A stretch of DNA of 64,000 nt from Candidatus Methylopumilus planktonicus (GTDB taxonomy: Bacteria; Pseudomonadota; Gammaproteobacteria; Burkholderiales; Methylophilaceae), in NCBI RefSeq assembly GCF_006364715.1, contig NZ_CP040984.1, positions 806,001 through 870,000 of the forward strand. Direction: 5' to 3'. The notes below the pieces were generated by a model. That model worked only from the letters and a program-made list of their open reading frames with translations. It searched no databases and was not told the origin of the DNA. Shown here in pieces: positions 1 to 8,873 of this stretch. Within the stretch, counting starts at the first letter, position 1. The number at the start of each line of letters is the position of its first letter. The position numbers and the translations under genes are program-made.

Positions 1-2049
1 GAAGTGAATTTTAATATTGCCTTCGAAGATGACCCGACTTCAAATGCCATAGAAATCCAGCCTTTTTATGCGGAGCTTACGGACGAACTTTCTGCTGATT
101 ATTCCTCAGACGACAATTTTACTCCTGGACCTAATAGCGCTTGGAGTGTCTTTGATTATGAATATGACACTGAGGATGTCTATAATGGTGAATACTTCCT
201 AGATGACGTTTATTCGCTTACTATTGAAGACCATGGTTTTCAAACCGGCGATCGTATCCGAGTCGACTACAACACCTACAGTGAGCCCGTCTCTATCGGC
301 TCAGCTAGTTTTAGCGACTATGACTACTACGGTGGCGCTATAAACCTAGATCTAAATGCCACCACCACCTCGGACCAGATTGTAGATAACCTTTACAAAG
401 ATAAAACGTATTATGTGATTGTGAAGGACGGCGATACCTTTCAGTTATCAGAGAGCTTGGGTGACGCCCTCAATGACGGCGAGAATGAAAACTATGGATC
501 AGATGGAAGCGCGATAGAAATTGATAGGGACGGCGAACTTGCGAATACCGCTGGTACATTTAAGATTATAAGAGAGTCGGTAGCTTCGATCGATTTTACA
601 GCCAACTCAACACTTCAAGATAATGAAACCGTGTATGTTGACTTCCACAATTTATTAGATTTTATTTCGGGGTTAGTCACAGACTCCCAAAATGAAAATG
701 ATTACTATATTGAGTCTAGAGATCAATTCTATAATCTTTCTGAAGCTAGTGGCCAGCAATACGGGCTTGACTACCTCGCGTCATTCGGTTATTTCGGTGG
801 TTATTCCGATGACAAGTTTATTAATCCGGATTACTTTGATGTTGAAGAATTCGAATCACTCTTAACAGGAGATGTTTGGTCGAAGGCACCGGGTGCGCTC
901 AAAGACTTTAATGAGGTAAGTTTCAGCCAGTCTGGCACCGCGATCACGGTCACAGGACAACAAAATTATGTTGTGGGTGATCTTGTCATGCTTAACTTCT
1001 CTGTGAGCAATATCACAGACGGACTGTATAAGGTCGCGGCTTTAACCAATGATGGCTTTAGAGTCAATGCGGCATCCAGCGGAACAAGTGCTGGGACTGT
1101 AGCGTTTTCAGACCATATCTTTGATGGCTATGATTTTACCTGGCTCGATCAAAATTATATCGCTATCTCGAAGACAGACGGAAGCGCTCATAATGATTCC
1201 GGACTTGATATCGAATATTATCTAAATGCTGATGATCAACCCGTGGTTGAGGATAGCGACAATGACATACAGGCTGTGGTGGATAAAAATGCGTTAGAGT
1301 ATATCGACTTCGCATCATCCGACGACCACGCACTTACATTTAAATATAAGGTAAGTTTCGATCGAGGCACTGACAACGTCAATCCCGAGGTCATCATAGC
1401 GAGTCAGTTCCAAGGTTCTTATCTCCTGGGTAATGCGGGCACTGACATTATATTTGACACAGGCGACAGAGATATTCTCCTTGGTGGCAAGGGCAACGAC
1501 TATATCCAGTCCTTAAGTAATTATGACTTATTAAACGGTGGCGAGGGTGACGACATCCTTCACTTCAGGTCTCGAGGCCAGATTGTGATTGGTGGCAAGG
1601 GTGCTGACGAATTTAGGGTATCAGGAACCGAAGTCTCAACAACGGGAGAACCCACAAGAGAATTAAGCTTTAACTACGATAGTGATGGGCTCACTATTCA
1701 TGACCCTGAGTATGTAGCGCTTATCAAAGACTTTAATCTAAACCAGGGTGACAGCATCAACCTCTCGAGAGATTTTTTAGATAACCTATTCCTCGGTTAC
1801 AACCAGGCGCCAGCATCGGCATATGACGTTGGATACGCCAACCAAAATGACCAATATATTTTCTATTTAGGCGAATCGTATAATGCTTTAGATCCTTCTG
1901 ATATCTATGGTCTATTCAAAATAGACGATAACAATATTAACTCTATACAAGCCCAATCCATTCAAGACGATCTGAATCACCAATTAGCGGAGTACTCACT
2001 CTCCACATTCAACACAGCCTCAATAGCAAATAATTGGGCTTACGATTAA
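1..2049 (+). CDS. RTX-type calcium-binding exoprotein, C-terminal part (5' partial)
   Basis: The frame is open from the first base of the window, so the gene probably begins upstream; a GTG at position 4 is the first possible start seen. About 683 codons are visible. The sequence is rich in Asp, Asn, Gly and Tyr and has almost no Cys, as in secreted calcium-binding proteins. RTX nonapeptide-like motifs (GGKGND, GGEGDD, GGKGAD) lie at about residues 490-545, followed by a roughly 140-residue tail, the usual place of a type I secretion signal. The gene converges on a HlyD gene and their stop codons abut exactly, so it is the likely cargo of that exporter. The N-terminal part has no recognised domain, and its biological role (adhesin, surface layer or toxin) cannot be told. 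Confidence 0.75.
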   Translation, partial: EVNFNIAFEDDPTSNAIEIQPFYAELTDELSADYSSDDNFTPGPNSAWSVFDYEYDTEDVYNGEYFLDDVYSLTIEDHGFQTGDRIRVDYNTYSEPVSIGSASFSDYDYYGGAINLDLNATTTSDQIVDNLYKDKTYYVIVKDGDTFQLSESLGDALNDGENENYGSDGSAIEIDRDGELANTAGTFKIIRESVASIDFTANSTLQDNETVYVDFHNLLDFISGLVTDSQNENDYYIESRDQFYNLSEASGQQYGLDYLASFGYFGGYSDDKFINPDYFDVEEFESLLTGDVWSKAPGALKDFNEVSFSQSGTAITVTGQQNYVVGDLVMLNFSVSNITDGLYKVAALTNDGFRVNAASSGTSAGTVAFSDHIFDGYDFTWLDQNYIAISKTDGSAHNDSGLDIEYYLNADDQPVVEDSDNDIQAVVDKNALEYIDFASSDDHALTFKYKVSFDRGTDNVNPEVIIASQFQGSYLLGNAGTDIIFDTGDRDILLGGKGNDYIQSLSNYDLLNGGEGDDILHFRSRGQIVIGGKGADEFRVSGTEVSTTGEPTRELSFNYDSDGLTIHDPEYVALIKDFNLNQGDSINLSRDFLDNLFLGYNQAPASAYDVGYANQNDQYIFYLGESYNALDPSDIYGLFKIDDNNINSIQAQSIQDDLNHQLAEYSLSTFNTASIANNWAYD

Positions 2050-3297
2050 TTAAGGCTCTTTGACCGCACGGTCAAGAAATGTTGCAAAAGGCATCGAAAG
2101 ATACTCAAATGGCGTGCGTGTGCCTGCTTGGATAAAAACTTCTGCAGGCATCCCTGGTTTTAATTGAAACGACTGATTCATATCCTGATCAATACTGATC
2201 TGAACAAGGTAGGCAAGGTTACCTGTCGCACCTTGAGATAATGTGTCGGCAGACACCGTATCCACCTTACCCTTTAAGTCTTTAAGGCCGAGTTGTTTTA
2301 ATTGCTGAATTTTAACTCTTGCCACCTGGCCCGGCTTTACAAAGGAGACTTGATTGGAAGGTAAAGAAGCTTCCAAAATAAGGGCACGGGTGCTCGGCAC
2401 AATCTCCGCAATCACCTCCTTAGCGCCTAAGACTGAGCCTACCCCTAAGCGAAATAAATTGACTACCGTCCCGTCGACGGGCGACTTCACTTGTAAGTTT
2501 TGCATCGCGTCCGCTGTCGGTTTTATTTTTTCTTCAATCTCAAGCACCCTCTCATTGGTGGCCCGCATCTCGCCTGCGGCCGCTTTTTTGAAGTCATCGA
2601 TTGCAATATTTGTTCGCTGACTCAATTCTGAAATACGTTGACGCGCTCTTGCTAACTCCGCCTCATGTTGATTGAGTGTTTGCTCTGCGTTGACAATAAA
2701 AGCGTTAGACACAAAACCCTTGTCCGCTAAATTTTTATTTTTATCAATAATGATTTGATCATTCTTGATCGTGCGCTGAATGGAGATAATTTCATCATTG
2801 AGAAACTGAATCTGTTCTCGAATGGATGCGAGTTGTGAGAGTAAATTTTTTCGTCTGGAGTCGAAAAGATTTTTTTCGGTGAGAAGAATTTGTAACTGAT
2901 CGCTGTCTAAATTAGACTCTTTATAGTCAAACGGATTTGGATAATTCATTTCAGCCTTTAATCTCTCGGCTCTTAGTTGCTCACTAAAATTTTGCCTCTC
3001 TAGATTTCTCAAAGAGGATTGTAGGTTTGGATTCTCAAGCTCAATGAGAAGGTCATCCTTTTTAACTGCCTGACCTTCAGTCACGTAGACCCTACCGATC
3101 TTGCCACCCTCCGGGTGCTGGAGAATCGTTTTATTTTTGTAGACTTTTATTGAGCCTTGCAGAATAACCGCACTTGAAATCTGCGCCATAAAAAGCCACA
3201 GCATCCCGAAAATAAGCGCTACAAGGAGGGTGATGTAGGTCGAACGATTAATGCCCGTGATGTCTGTATTTTTAAAAAAGTGAGGAAGCTTTAACAT
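2050..3297 (-). CDS. HlyD-family membrane fusion protein of a type I secretion system
   Basis: This 415-residue protein is the periplasmic adaptor that links an inner-membrane ABC exporter to an outer-membrane channel. It has a short cytoplasmic start, one membrane segment at about residues 21-45, a lipoyl-like half (HPEGGKIGRVYVTEGQAV), a long charged coiled-coil region at about 95-260, the second lipoyl-like half (LQVKSPVDGTVVNL) and a beta-barrel C-terminus (LKPGMPAEVFI). Length and order fit the PrtE/HlyD family. It lies 10 bp downstream of the ABC exporter gene on the same strand, so the two are probably one operon. No TolC-type outer-membrane gene is seen nearby. Confidence 0.92.
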   Translation of the reverse strand: MLKLPHFFKNTDITGINRSTYITLLVALIFGMLWLFMAQISSAVILQGSIKVYKNKTILQHPEGGKIGRVYVTEGQAVKKDDLLIELENPNLQSSLRNLERQNFSEQLRAERLKAEMNYPNPFDYKESNLDSDQLQILLTEKNLFDSRRKNLLSQLASIREQIQFLNDEIISIQRTIKNDQIIIDKNKNLADKGFVSNAFIVNAEQTLNQHEAELARARQRISELSQRTNIAIDDFKKAAAGEMRATNERVLEIEEKIKPTADAMQNLQVKSPVDGTVVNLFRLGVGSVLGAKEVIAEIVPSTRALILEASLPSNQVSFVKPGQVARVKIQQLKQLGLKDLKGKVDTVSADTLSQGATGNLAYLVQISIDQDMNQSFQLKPGMPAEVFIQAGTRTPFEYLSMPFATFLDRAVKEP

Positions 3298-3307
3298 ATT
3301 ATTTTTT

Positions 3308-4993
3308 TTAAGTGTTTAGTTTTTTTAATACTTCTTCTTTGGGTCCAAACATCACCTGCTGACCATCTTTAAGAAGAAGCATCTTGTTACATAAATTTAA
3401 AATCGTGGTGCGATGCGCCACGATGACGATTGTTTTACCTTGCGCTGCAAGAGCCGTGATGGCATCAGAAAAAGCTTTGTCACCATCACCATCGAGATTG
3501 GAATTAGGTTCATCTAAAAATAAATACTGAGGGTTTTGATAAATGGCACGAGCTAGACCTATTCTTTGCTGCTGGCCTAGGGATAAATGAGAGCCATTCA
3601 CACCCACCAAGGTTTCATAGCCATCCGGAAATTGCATGATCATGTCATGGCAGCCAGCCATTTTAGAGGCCTCGACAACTTTGCCATCATCAACCTCATT
3701 GAATCTTGCAATATTTTCTTTAACGCTTCCTGTAAAAAGCATCAGCTGTTGAGGAAGATAGCCCATATGTTCATTATAAAAATTACTAGATAGCGCTTTA
3801 ATATCTGAACCATCAAATTTAGTCATGCCGCCTGTAGGTTCTAGAATACCTAACATCAGTTTGAGCAATGTGGACTTACCGCCCCCGCTGGGACCCACCA
3901 CCGCTAACACATCACCGCGTGCAATTTTAAATTTTGCACCTTTTATAATGGGTCGTGGGGGTTGGCCAATATGGTAGTAAAGATTATCGACAAGTAATTC
4001 ACCATCAATGTCAGCATAAATAGCCTCTTTACTCACTTTTTTATTGTCTGTCATCGAAGGCAAACTGGATAGAAGTCTAAACGAGGCAAACGCTTCTTGA
4101 ATGGTTTTCCAGCCTGAAGATATGGCCTCAATGGGACCGAGCGCTCTAGATAACATAATAGAATTCGCAATGATAGCCCCACTCGACATCTCTTCTTTTA
4201 ATACCAAGTAAGCACCCACTGACAACATTAGTACTTGAACAAAGAGCCTAAACCATTTGGTGATGGAAGAGAAAAATGAGGCTATGGAAAAATGATCAGT
4301 CAGCTTTTCATTTAAGTCAGCTACCTGACTCACCCACTTTGCTTGCACCTGAGGAAGCATACCCAAGCCCACCATCGCATCTGCATTGATCACTGCATTA
4401 TCGAGATAGGAGCGAATCTCACCATTTGTTTTTAAAAAAGCTTCGGATTGTTGTTTCGTCACTTTGTAGTTGATGAAGGCAATCACAATCATAAGGAAGG
4501 TGGATATCGTTGCAGTCAGCCCCAAGATAGGATGAAAAAAATAAATGACAAGAAGGTAGATCGGTACCCAGGGTAAGTCTATAAGAGCGCTCATGTAGGG
4601 TGTTGTGATAAAGGCTTTAAATGTGCTCGCAAGATTCCATAAATTTAAACTGCGATTTTGTTTTTTTTGAGACTCCTGCAGAATGGATAAGGAAAACACA
4701 TCTTCTTGAATAGACTTTTCAAAAGATAGGCTTAACCCAAAAAATAAACGTCCGCGAATAGATTCGAAGATGGCCTGAAAAACAAGCGCAAAAATCACAG
4801 CGCCCGTAATCACAACCAGCGTTTCTACATGACCACTGGTCAGAACCCTGTCATAGACCTGGAGCATATGAAGCGGCACCACAAAAGCAATCGTATTCAC
4901 AAAAATGCTTACCAAAAAGATATGTACAAAGAATCTTTTGTGTTTCAGCACAAAAGTCATCGCGTGGTTATGGGGTGAAGAAGGAGCACTCAT
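3308..4993 (-). CDS. Type I secretion permease/ATPase (PrtD-like ABC exporter)
   Basis: This 561-residue protein is an exporter with a fused membrane domain and ATPase, which drives unfolded RTX proteins out of the cytoplasm. Hydrophobic segments fill roughly residues 20-300. The nucleotide-binding domain shows Walker A (GPSGGGKST, near 370), the signature LSLGQQQ (near 470), Walker B (YLFLDEP, near 490) and the switch His (VAHR). There is no N-terminal C39 peptidase or C39-like domain, which places it with the protease/lipase exporters (PrtD, AprD) rather than the HlyB class. It is followed directly by the HlyD gene and has RTX genes on both sides of the locus. Confidence 0.92.
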   Translation of the reverse strand: MSAPSSPHNHAMTFVLKHKRFFVHIFLVSIFVNTIAFVVPLHMLQVYDRVLTSGHVETLVVITGAVIFALVFQAIFESIRGRLFFGLSLSFEKSIQEDVFSLSILQESQKKQNRSLNLWNLASTFKAFITTPYMSALIDLPWVPIYLLVIYFFHPILGLTATISTFLMIVIAFINYKVTKQQSEAFLKTNGEIRSYLDNAVINADAMVGLGMLPQVQAKWVSQVADLNEKLTDHFSIASFFSSITKWFRLFVQVLMLSVGAYLVLKEEMSSGAIIANSIMLSRALGPIEAISSGWKTIQEAFASFRLLSSLPSMTDNKKVSKEAIYADIDGELLVDNLYYHIGQPPRPIIKGAKFKIARGDVLAVVGPSGGGKSTLLKLMLGILEPTGGMTKFDGSDIKALSSNFYNEHMGYLPQQLMLFTGSVKENIARFNEVDDGKVVEASKMAGCHDMIMQFPDGYETLVGVNGSHLSLGQQQRIGLARAIYQNPQYLFLDEPNSNLDGDGDKAFSDAITALAAQGKTIVIVAHRTTILNLCNKMLLLKDGQQVMFGPKEEVLKKLNT

Positions 4994-5105
4994 GAAGTAA
5001 GTTAATAAGTTATGCTTTGATATAGAAAAATGTTAATGAATGATCTCTATTGTAAGTCAAATTAGTGTTGATCACACGGGCATATAATGCAAAAAAATCA
5101 TAAAC

Positions 5106-6161
5106 TTAGGCAATAAAAGATGACTCTTCTTCCTCTATGAGCCAACTTAGAAGAGATTGCAATTTATCCTCTAAAAAAGCTGCGCTAAATGAGCCATGTG
5201 TTTTGGAATCCACCCAGGCTTTTTTTGTGAGGAAACCTTTGCGTTGATACATGGCCTCAAGGTCTTGGTCCGTTTTATCTTGTTTAGAAAAAACAGTAAG
5301 AATATTTTCTAGGGGATAGTCATCGATACTAGGTACCTCATCTACCCATTTATTTGACCCCCTATTTATTTTTGCTCCAGAAAAATTAAGTACGCGCTTT
5401 AATTTGAGTAATTTAGCCATTTCACAAATTCTAAAACCACCAAATGAAACGCCCAGTCCATAAGCAGTTTTTAAATGATGTGTTTGCAAGACTTTTAAAA
5501 TAGGTTCGATAGCCTTGTTGAAATCATGATCATGAAATACTTCGGATGTATCAAGATACTTATTATTCTTAATATACATAAGCGCAACCCCAAGCTTGGA
5601 GAGAATAAAATGCGCTATAGGTCGCGGCATATTTAAAGTATTTGAAATGGTCCCGAATATAATAATGACCTTCTCTATCTTTTTTGATTGCTCAGGCATC
5701 CATAGGTAAATATCAGGATTACAAGTATGAAAAATGAGTTCGTCTTTAGGCGGGATATCGAAATTCATTTTACTTATAACCTCAATATACTGAGGGGTGA
5801 GACCAGGCTTAAAAAAAGATAGATGATGTTGCATGTGCTTTAAGTAGCTGGAAGGGCCGAGTCGCAATAATAAAATGATTGTTTTTTGAAGATCTCTTCT
5901 ATTAATATCTTGATGATCACGGAGGGCATTAAAAGTTTGCCATAAAAAATCGATATCTTTAAATCTCGTGTTACTTTTTTTATATGCCTTTTGCCAAAGA
6001 GCTAAATAAATATCAAATAATTTAAATAATTTTTTTAATTTCCAAATCGTGACTTTAGAAGTATTTTTAACACGAGGATTAAAGCTATAGGTATTTAAAT
6101 TTCCATTGGGCTCTACGCCATAGAGGTGGTGTGAGGATTGTGGAAGTAAGGAGTCTTTCAA
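5106..6161 (-). CDS. Alpha/beta-hydrolase-like protein
   Basis: A 351-residue protein with no signal peptide. The second half looks like an alpha/beta hydrolase: a strand (KVIIIFGTI), a nucleophile elbow GVSFGG with Ser near residue 239, an Asp (SKQD, near 295) and a late His (KTHGS, near 322) in the order expected for a Ser-Asp-His triad. The N-terminal 150 residues are charged, helical-looking and not recognised. Its start lies 3 bp after the stop of an acyl carrier protein gene, and a P450 gene precedes that, so the three form a tight operon. A thioesterase or acyl-transfer role on an ACP-bound substrate is an inference from this context. Sequence similarity to named families is weak. Confidence 0.6.
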   Translation of the reverse strand: MKDSLLPQSSHHLYGVEPNGNLNTYSFNPRVKNTSKVTIWKLKKLFKLFDIYLALWQKAYKKSNTRFKDIDFLWQTFNALRDHQDINRRDLQKTIILLLRLGPSSYLKHMQHHLSFFKPGLTPQYIEVISKMNFDIPPKDELIFHTCNPDIYLWMPEQSKKIEKVIIIFGTISNTLNMPRPIAHFILSKLGVALMYIKNNKYLDTSEVFHDHDFNKAIEPILKVLQTHHLKTAYGLGVSFGGFRICEMAKLLKLKRVLNFSGAKINRGSNKWVDEVPSIDDYPLENILTVFSKQDKTDQDLEAMYQRKGFLTKKAWVDSKTHGSFSAAFLEDKLQSLLSWLIEEEESSFIA

Positions 6162-6164
6162 GAA

Positions 6165-6419
6165 TCATTGCCTTGATGTCAAAATATCATCTATGAGATC
6201 AGTAATTTTTGATTGGGAACTTATCTTTTCAAGATCAAATTGTAATTCGTACTCAAGATCAAGCGCTAAGTTAATATCCAGAAGTTCCATGGAGTCAATA
6301 CCCAGCTCCGCTAATGTTTTTTGATGAACATCTTCATAGGTCAAACGGATAGCAAGTACCTTATTAAAGGTCTCGATCACTTCATCTTTTGTTGGGTAGG
6401 ATTGATTTGTTGAATTCAT
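6165..6419 (-). CDS. Acyl carrier protein
   Basis: An 84-residue acidic protein with the phosphopantetheine attachment motif LGIDSMELLDI; the Ser near residue 43 would carry the prosthetic group. Size and the predicted helix pattern fit a stand-alone carrier protein. It is not the housekeeping AcpP of fatty-acid synthesis, whose motif region is normally GADSLDTVE and which sits in a fab cluster. Here it lies between a P450 gene (6 bp away) and an alpha/beta hydrolase gene (3 bp away), which suggests a dedicated carrier for a small tailoring pathway. Confidence 0.85.
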   Translation of the reverse strand: MNSTNQSYPTKDEVIETFNKVLAIRLTYEDVHQKTLAELGIDSMELLDINLALDLEYELQFDLEKISSQSKITDLIDDILTSRQ

Positions 6420-6425
6420 ATTTTT

Positions 6426-7454
6426 TTATTTAGCTTCAAGAATAAGTGCTCTTGTAAATTTTACTTGATCAAGCAAAAATTCGGCATGGTGAATCTTCCA
6501 AAAATCTAGGAGTGCTTTCATCACGATACTCGATATTTTTCTTCCTGGACATTTGTGTGGTCCACTTCCAAAAGCCATAGACTGAGTAGAAATTTCAGCT
6601 TGATCTCTTGATGCTTCATTAATCATTGATAGTGCTATGAAAAAATTCTGTCCTTTTTTTATTTTAAGCTTATCTATACTGATATCACTTAATGCTTTGC
6701 GTCCAATGACAGAAATAGGGGATGCTTTAGAAAATAATAAATCGTCATCCCAAATATTTTTTTCTGGGGCCATAGTAAGTGCATAAGTAACTGCAGATCT
6801 TAATGCTTGAGTTCCCATGAAAGATAGTGTTGCGAAAACCCAGGCTTCGTTTAGATCCCTTCCTTTTTCGTATAGTTTATTTTCTAAAAATAAAATAAGA
6901 TTAGTCAGTCTTTTTTCATTAGATGCAAGTGATGTTTTTTTTGGGCTGATTTTTAATACATCATCTGGAAAATCAGGAATCTCAGCTGCAGATATGTCTA
7001 GCTCTCTTGAAATAATTTCTGTAAAAAAAGATCGAACAAAATTTTCCGCAAAACTCACTGGGTTAATCTTTTTATCATGATGCTTCATAAAAAAATGACT
7101 CACAAAAGCATCAGCCCATTTGTTTTCATCTTTCTCTATAAGCTTATATATGGGCATCAATGAAGCTTTTGCTCGAAAATGGTTTGCACCATTAAGTAAT
7201 AGTGGTGTCTTGATGAAAAAATGACTAAGGTAAGGTAAGTCGCTTGAATTTAAGGCGCTCGCTGACTTAAAGAAATCTAGCAAATCAATAGGCACAAGCA
7301 CATCTGACTTGAGGATTTTTTTAGCTAAGCCCTGTTCGAAAATTAATATAGCAGGGAGATCTTCATCGTCTAAAGAAAACCAGCCCTCCTTTACGTTTGT
7401 AAGAGGGAGGGGTTGGTTAACGATGCTGTAGAGACGAAGTAATGTGAGTTGCAT
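6426..7454 (-). CDS. Cytochrome P450-like protein, short and atypical
   Basis: A 342-residue protein with the heme-thiolate signature F-G-S-G-P-H-K-C-P-G, Cys near residue 302. This matches the P450 consensus FxxGxHxCxG exactly, and the helix that follows it (SSIVMKALLDFW) is as expected. The segment before it (SPISVIGRKAL, then IKKGQNFFIALSMINEASRD) matches the stretch between the K helix and the heme loop of bacterial P450s. Two usual features are not evident: the ExxR of the K helix (the aligned region reads DDDLLFSKASP) and the acid-alcohol pair of the I helix (region FMGTQALRS). The protein is about 60 residues shorter than most. It is first gene of the operon with ACP and hydrolase, so an ACP-bound substrate is likely. 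Divergent from the RTX gene at 7510. Confidence 0.75.
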   Translation of the reverse strand: MQLTLLRLYSIVNQPLPLTNVKEGWFSLDDEDLPAILIFEQGLAKKILKSDVLVPIDLLDFFKSASALNSSDLPYLSHFFIKTPLLLNGANHFRAKASLMPIYKLIEKDENKWADAFVSHFFMKHHDKKINPVSFAENFVRSFFTEIISRELDISAAEIPDFPDDVLKISPKKTSLASNEKRLTNLILFLENKLYEKGRDLNEAWVFATLSFMGTQALRSAVTYALTMAPEKNIWDDDLLFSKASPISVIGRKALSDISIDKLKIKKGQNFFIALSMINEASRDQAEISTQSMAFGSGPHKCPGRKISSIVMKALLDFWKIHHAEFLLDQVKFTRALILEAK

Positions 7455-7509
7455 AAATCAAAGTCTCAATTTTTTTACCTTAAAAATCTTTATTGGTGTA
7501 GAGTAAGTC

Positions 7510-8577
7510 GTGGCCATAATAAATTATAACGTTCAAGTTGACATGAGCACTCCATATTTTTGGTATGGGGTTGTGGATTACGCCACCTCATCAGCCATTA
7601 GCATTTCATCAGGTTCTTATTCGGGTATTTATTCTGGATCATTTAAATATAGCAAAACTGGAGCCGTTTCAGGGAAGCTTAATAGCTACGAAGAAACATA
7701 CAATGGCGTTTCGCTTGGAACAGGCCAAAATCTCAATTTTAATGCAGCAACGGCCTATAAGTACATTCAAATTTTAGGTGATGCTCAAGCATTCACTGCA
7801 TTACTTCTTAAAGGTAATGATACCATCTACGGTTCTGGTTATAGCGACACCCTTCTTGGCTATCAAGGCAACGACGCTCTCTATGGTTATGACGGGAATG
7901 ACGTGATTTACGGCGGTGTTGGCAATGACACAATCTATGGTGGTGATGACAATGATGAGTTGTTGGGTGATGCTGGAAACGATTTGATTTATGCTGGTAG
8001 TGGCGAAAATTACATCTATGGCGGTGATGGCAATGACACAATCTATGGTGGTGATGGCAATGATGAGTTGTTGGGTGATGCTGGAAACGATTTGATTTAT
8101 GCTGGTAGTGGCGAAAATTACATCTATGGCGGTGATGGCAATGATAAAATTTATGGTGAAGATGGCGAAAACTGGCTCATAGGGGGTAATGGTAATGACA
8201 CAATCATTGGCGGATCTTTGGGAAATTATCTTGTAGGTGGATTAGGCAAAGATACCATTACGGGGGGGTCAAACCCAGACCTATTTATTTTTTCTTATGC
8301 GGCTAGTAGCTCAAATATGGATACTATTCGCGACTTTCAGGGTGAAGCAGATGGAATATATTTAAATCCGCTTGTTTTTACAAGTCTCTCCGACCTTCAC
8401 GAAGAAAATTTTATTAATGGGCCTAAAGCTCTAGATGGAAATGATTATTTAATTTTCACGAAAAATACGCTTTATTACGATAGTGATGGTTATGGATCTA
8501 ATAAAATGCAAGCAATTGCATATTTTCCAGGCCTAACATCTTTGGATTTTGATAACCTAACTACAGTCTTTATATAA
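7510..8577 (+). CDS. Small RTX calcium-binding protein
   Basis: A 355-residue protein (GTG start). Residues about 100-255 are built of RTX nonapeptides of the type GGDGNDTIY and GGNGNDTII, which bind calcium in a parallel beta roll. The tail of about 95 residues (DLFIFSYA, then a TIRDFQ motif) matches the usual end of RTX proteins exported by type I systems. There is no N-terminal signal peptide, as expected. The gene is divergent from the P450-ACP-hydrolase operon with 55 bp between the two starts, so they may share a control region. The repeat block holds a recent 36-residue duplication. Its function beyond calcium binding and export is unknown. Confidence 0.85.
   Translation: MAIINYNVQVDMSTPYFWYGVVDYATSSAISISSGSYSGIYSGSFKYSKTGAVSGKLNSYEETYNGVSLGTGQNLNFNAATAYKYIQILGDAQAFTALLLKGNDTIYGSGYSDTLLGYQGNDALYGYDGNDVIYGGVGNDTIYGGDDNDELLGDAGNDLIYAGSGENYIYGGDGNDTIYGGDGNDELLGDAGNDLIYAGSGENYIYGGDGNDKIYGEDGENWLIGGNGNDTIIGGSLGNYLVGGLGKDTITGGSNPDLFIFSYAASSSNMDTIRDFQGEADGIYLNPLVFTSLSDLHEENFINGPKALDGNDYLIFTKNTLYYDSDGYGSNKMQAIAYFPGLTSLDFDNLTTVFI
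7921..8136 (+). repeat. 108-bp tandem duplication inside the RTX repeat block
   Basis: Two adjacent copies (7921-8028 and 8029-8136), each encoding four RTX nonapeptides (36 residues), differ at only one base by eye. Other RTX repeats in the same gene are much more diverged, so this copy arose recently by unequal exchange or slippage. Confidence 0.9.
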
Positions 8578-8693
8578 TTATTCGCGTTGGTGGTCAATAC
8601 CACGCAAGCTAAAACCTCAGTTGGATTGACTTGAAAATTTGTGGGGCAGCACAAAAAGGTAATGTCATGTTTTCCCGAATTTAATCAATAAGT

Positions 8694-8735
8694 TGTGGAT
8701 TTTCACAACCCCTCTTACCCACAAAACTATCCACA
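8694..8735. promoter_or_regulatory. Cluster of DnaA-box-like sequences
   Basis: Within about 40 bp there are TTACCCACA (8715-8723) and CTATCCACA (8727-8735), each one base from the DnaA box TTATCCACA, and an inverted core TGTGGAT (8694-8700). The flank 8740-8870 is very AT-rich. The stretch 8578-8873 has no gene and this is its only clear structure. No dnaA, dnaN or rpmH gene is in the window, so this is not shown to be oriC. Confidence 0.35.
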
Positions 8736-8873
8736 AAAAACTTAAATAGATATCAACTGTATAATTAATTGAATACTACAAATTTCTTCTTCAATTTTTC
8801 GCTCTCAATTTTATAGTGCTCTATTTTTTTCAATTCAAAATAATTGTTTCATTTAAATGCAAAAGGCTAACAT

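Noticed and set aside
7808..8041. Minus-strand frame rich in His and Arg
   Set aside because: It is the antisense of the RTX repeats; the low complexity comes from the Gly-Asp-Asn codons on the other strand.
8694..8735. Calling this site the chromosomal oriC
   Set aside because: Only two good boxes, no dnaA, dnaN or rpmH nearby and no skew data; kept only as DnaA-box-like.
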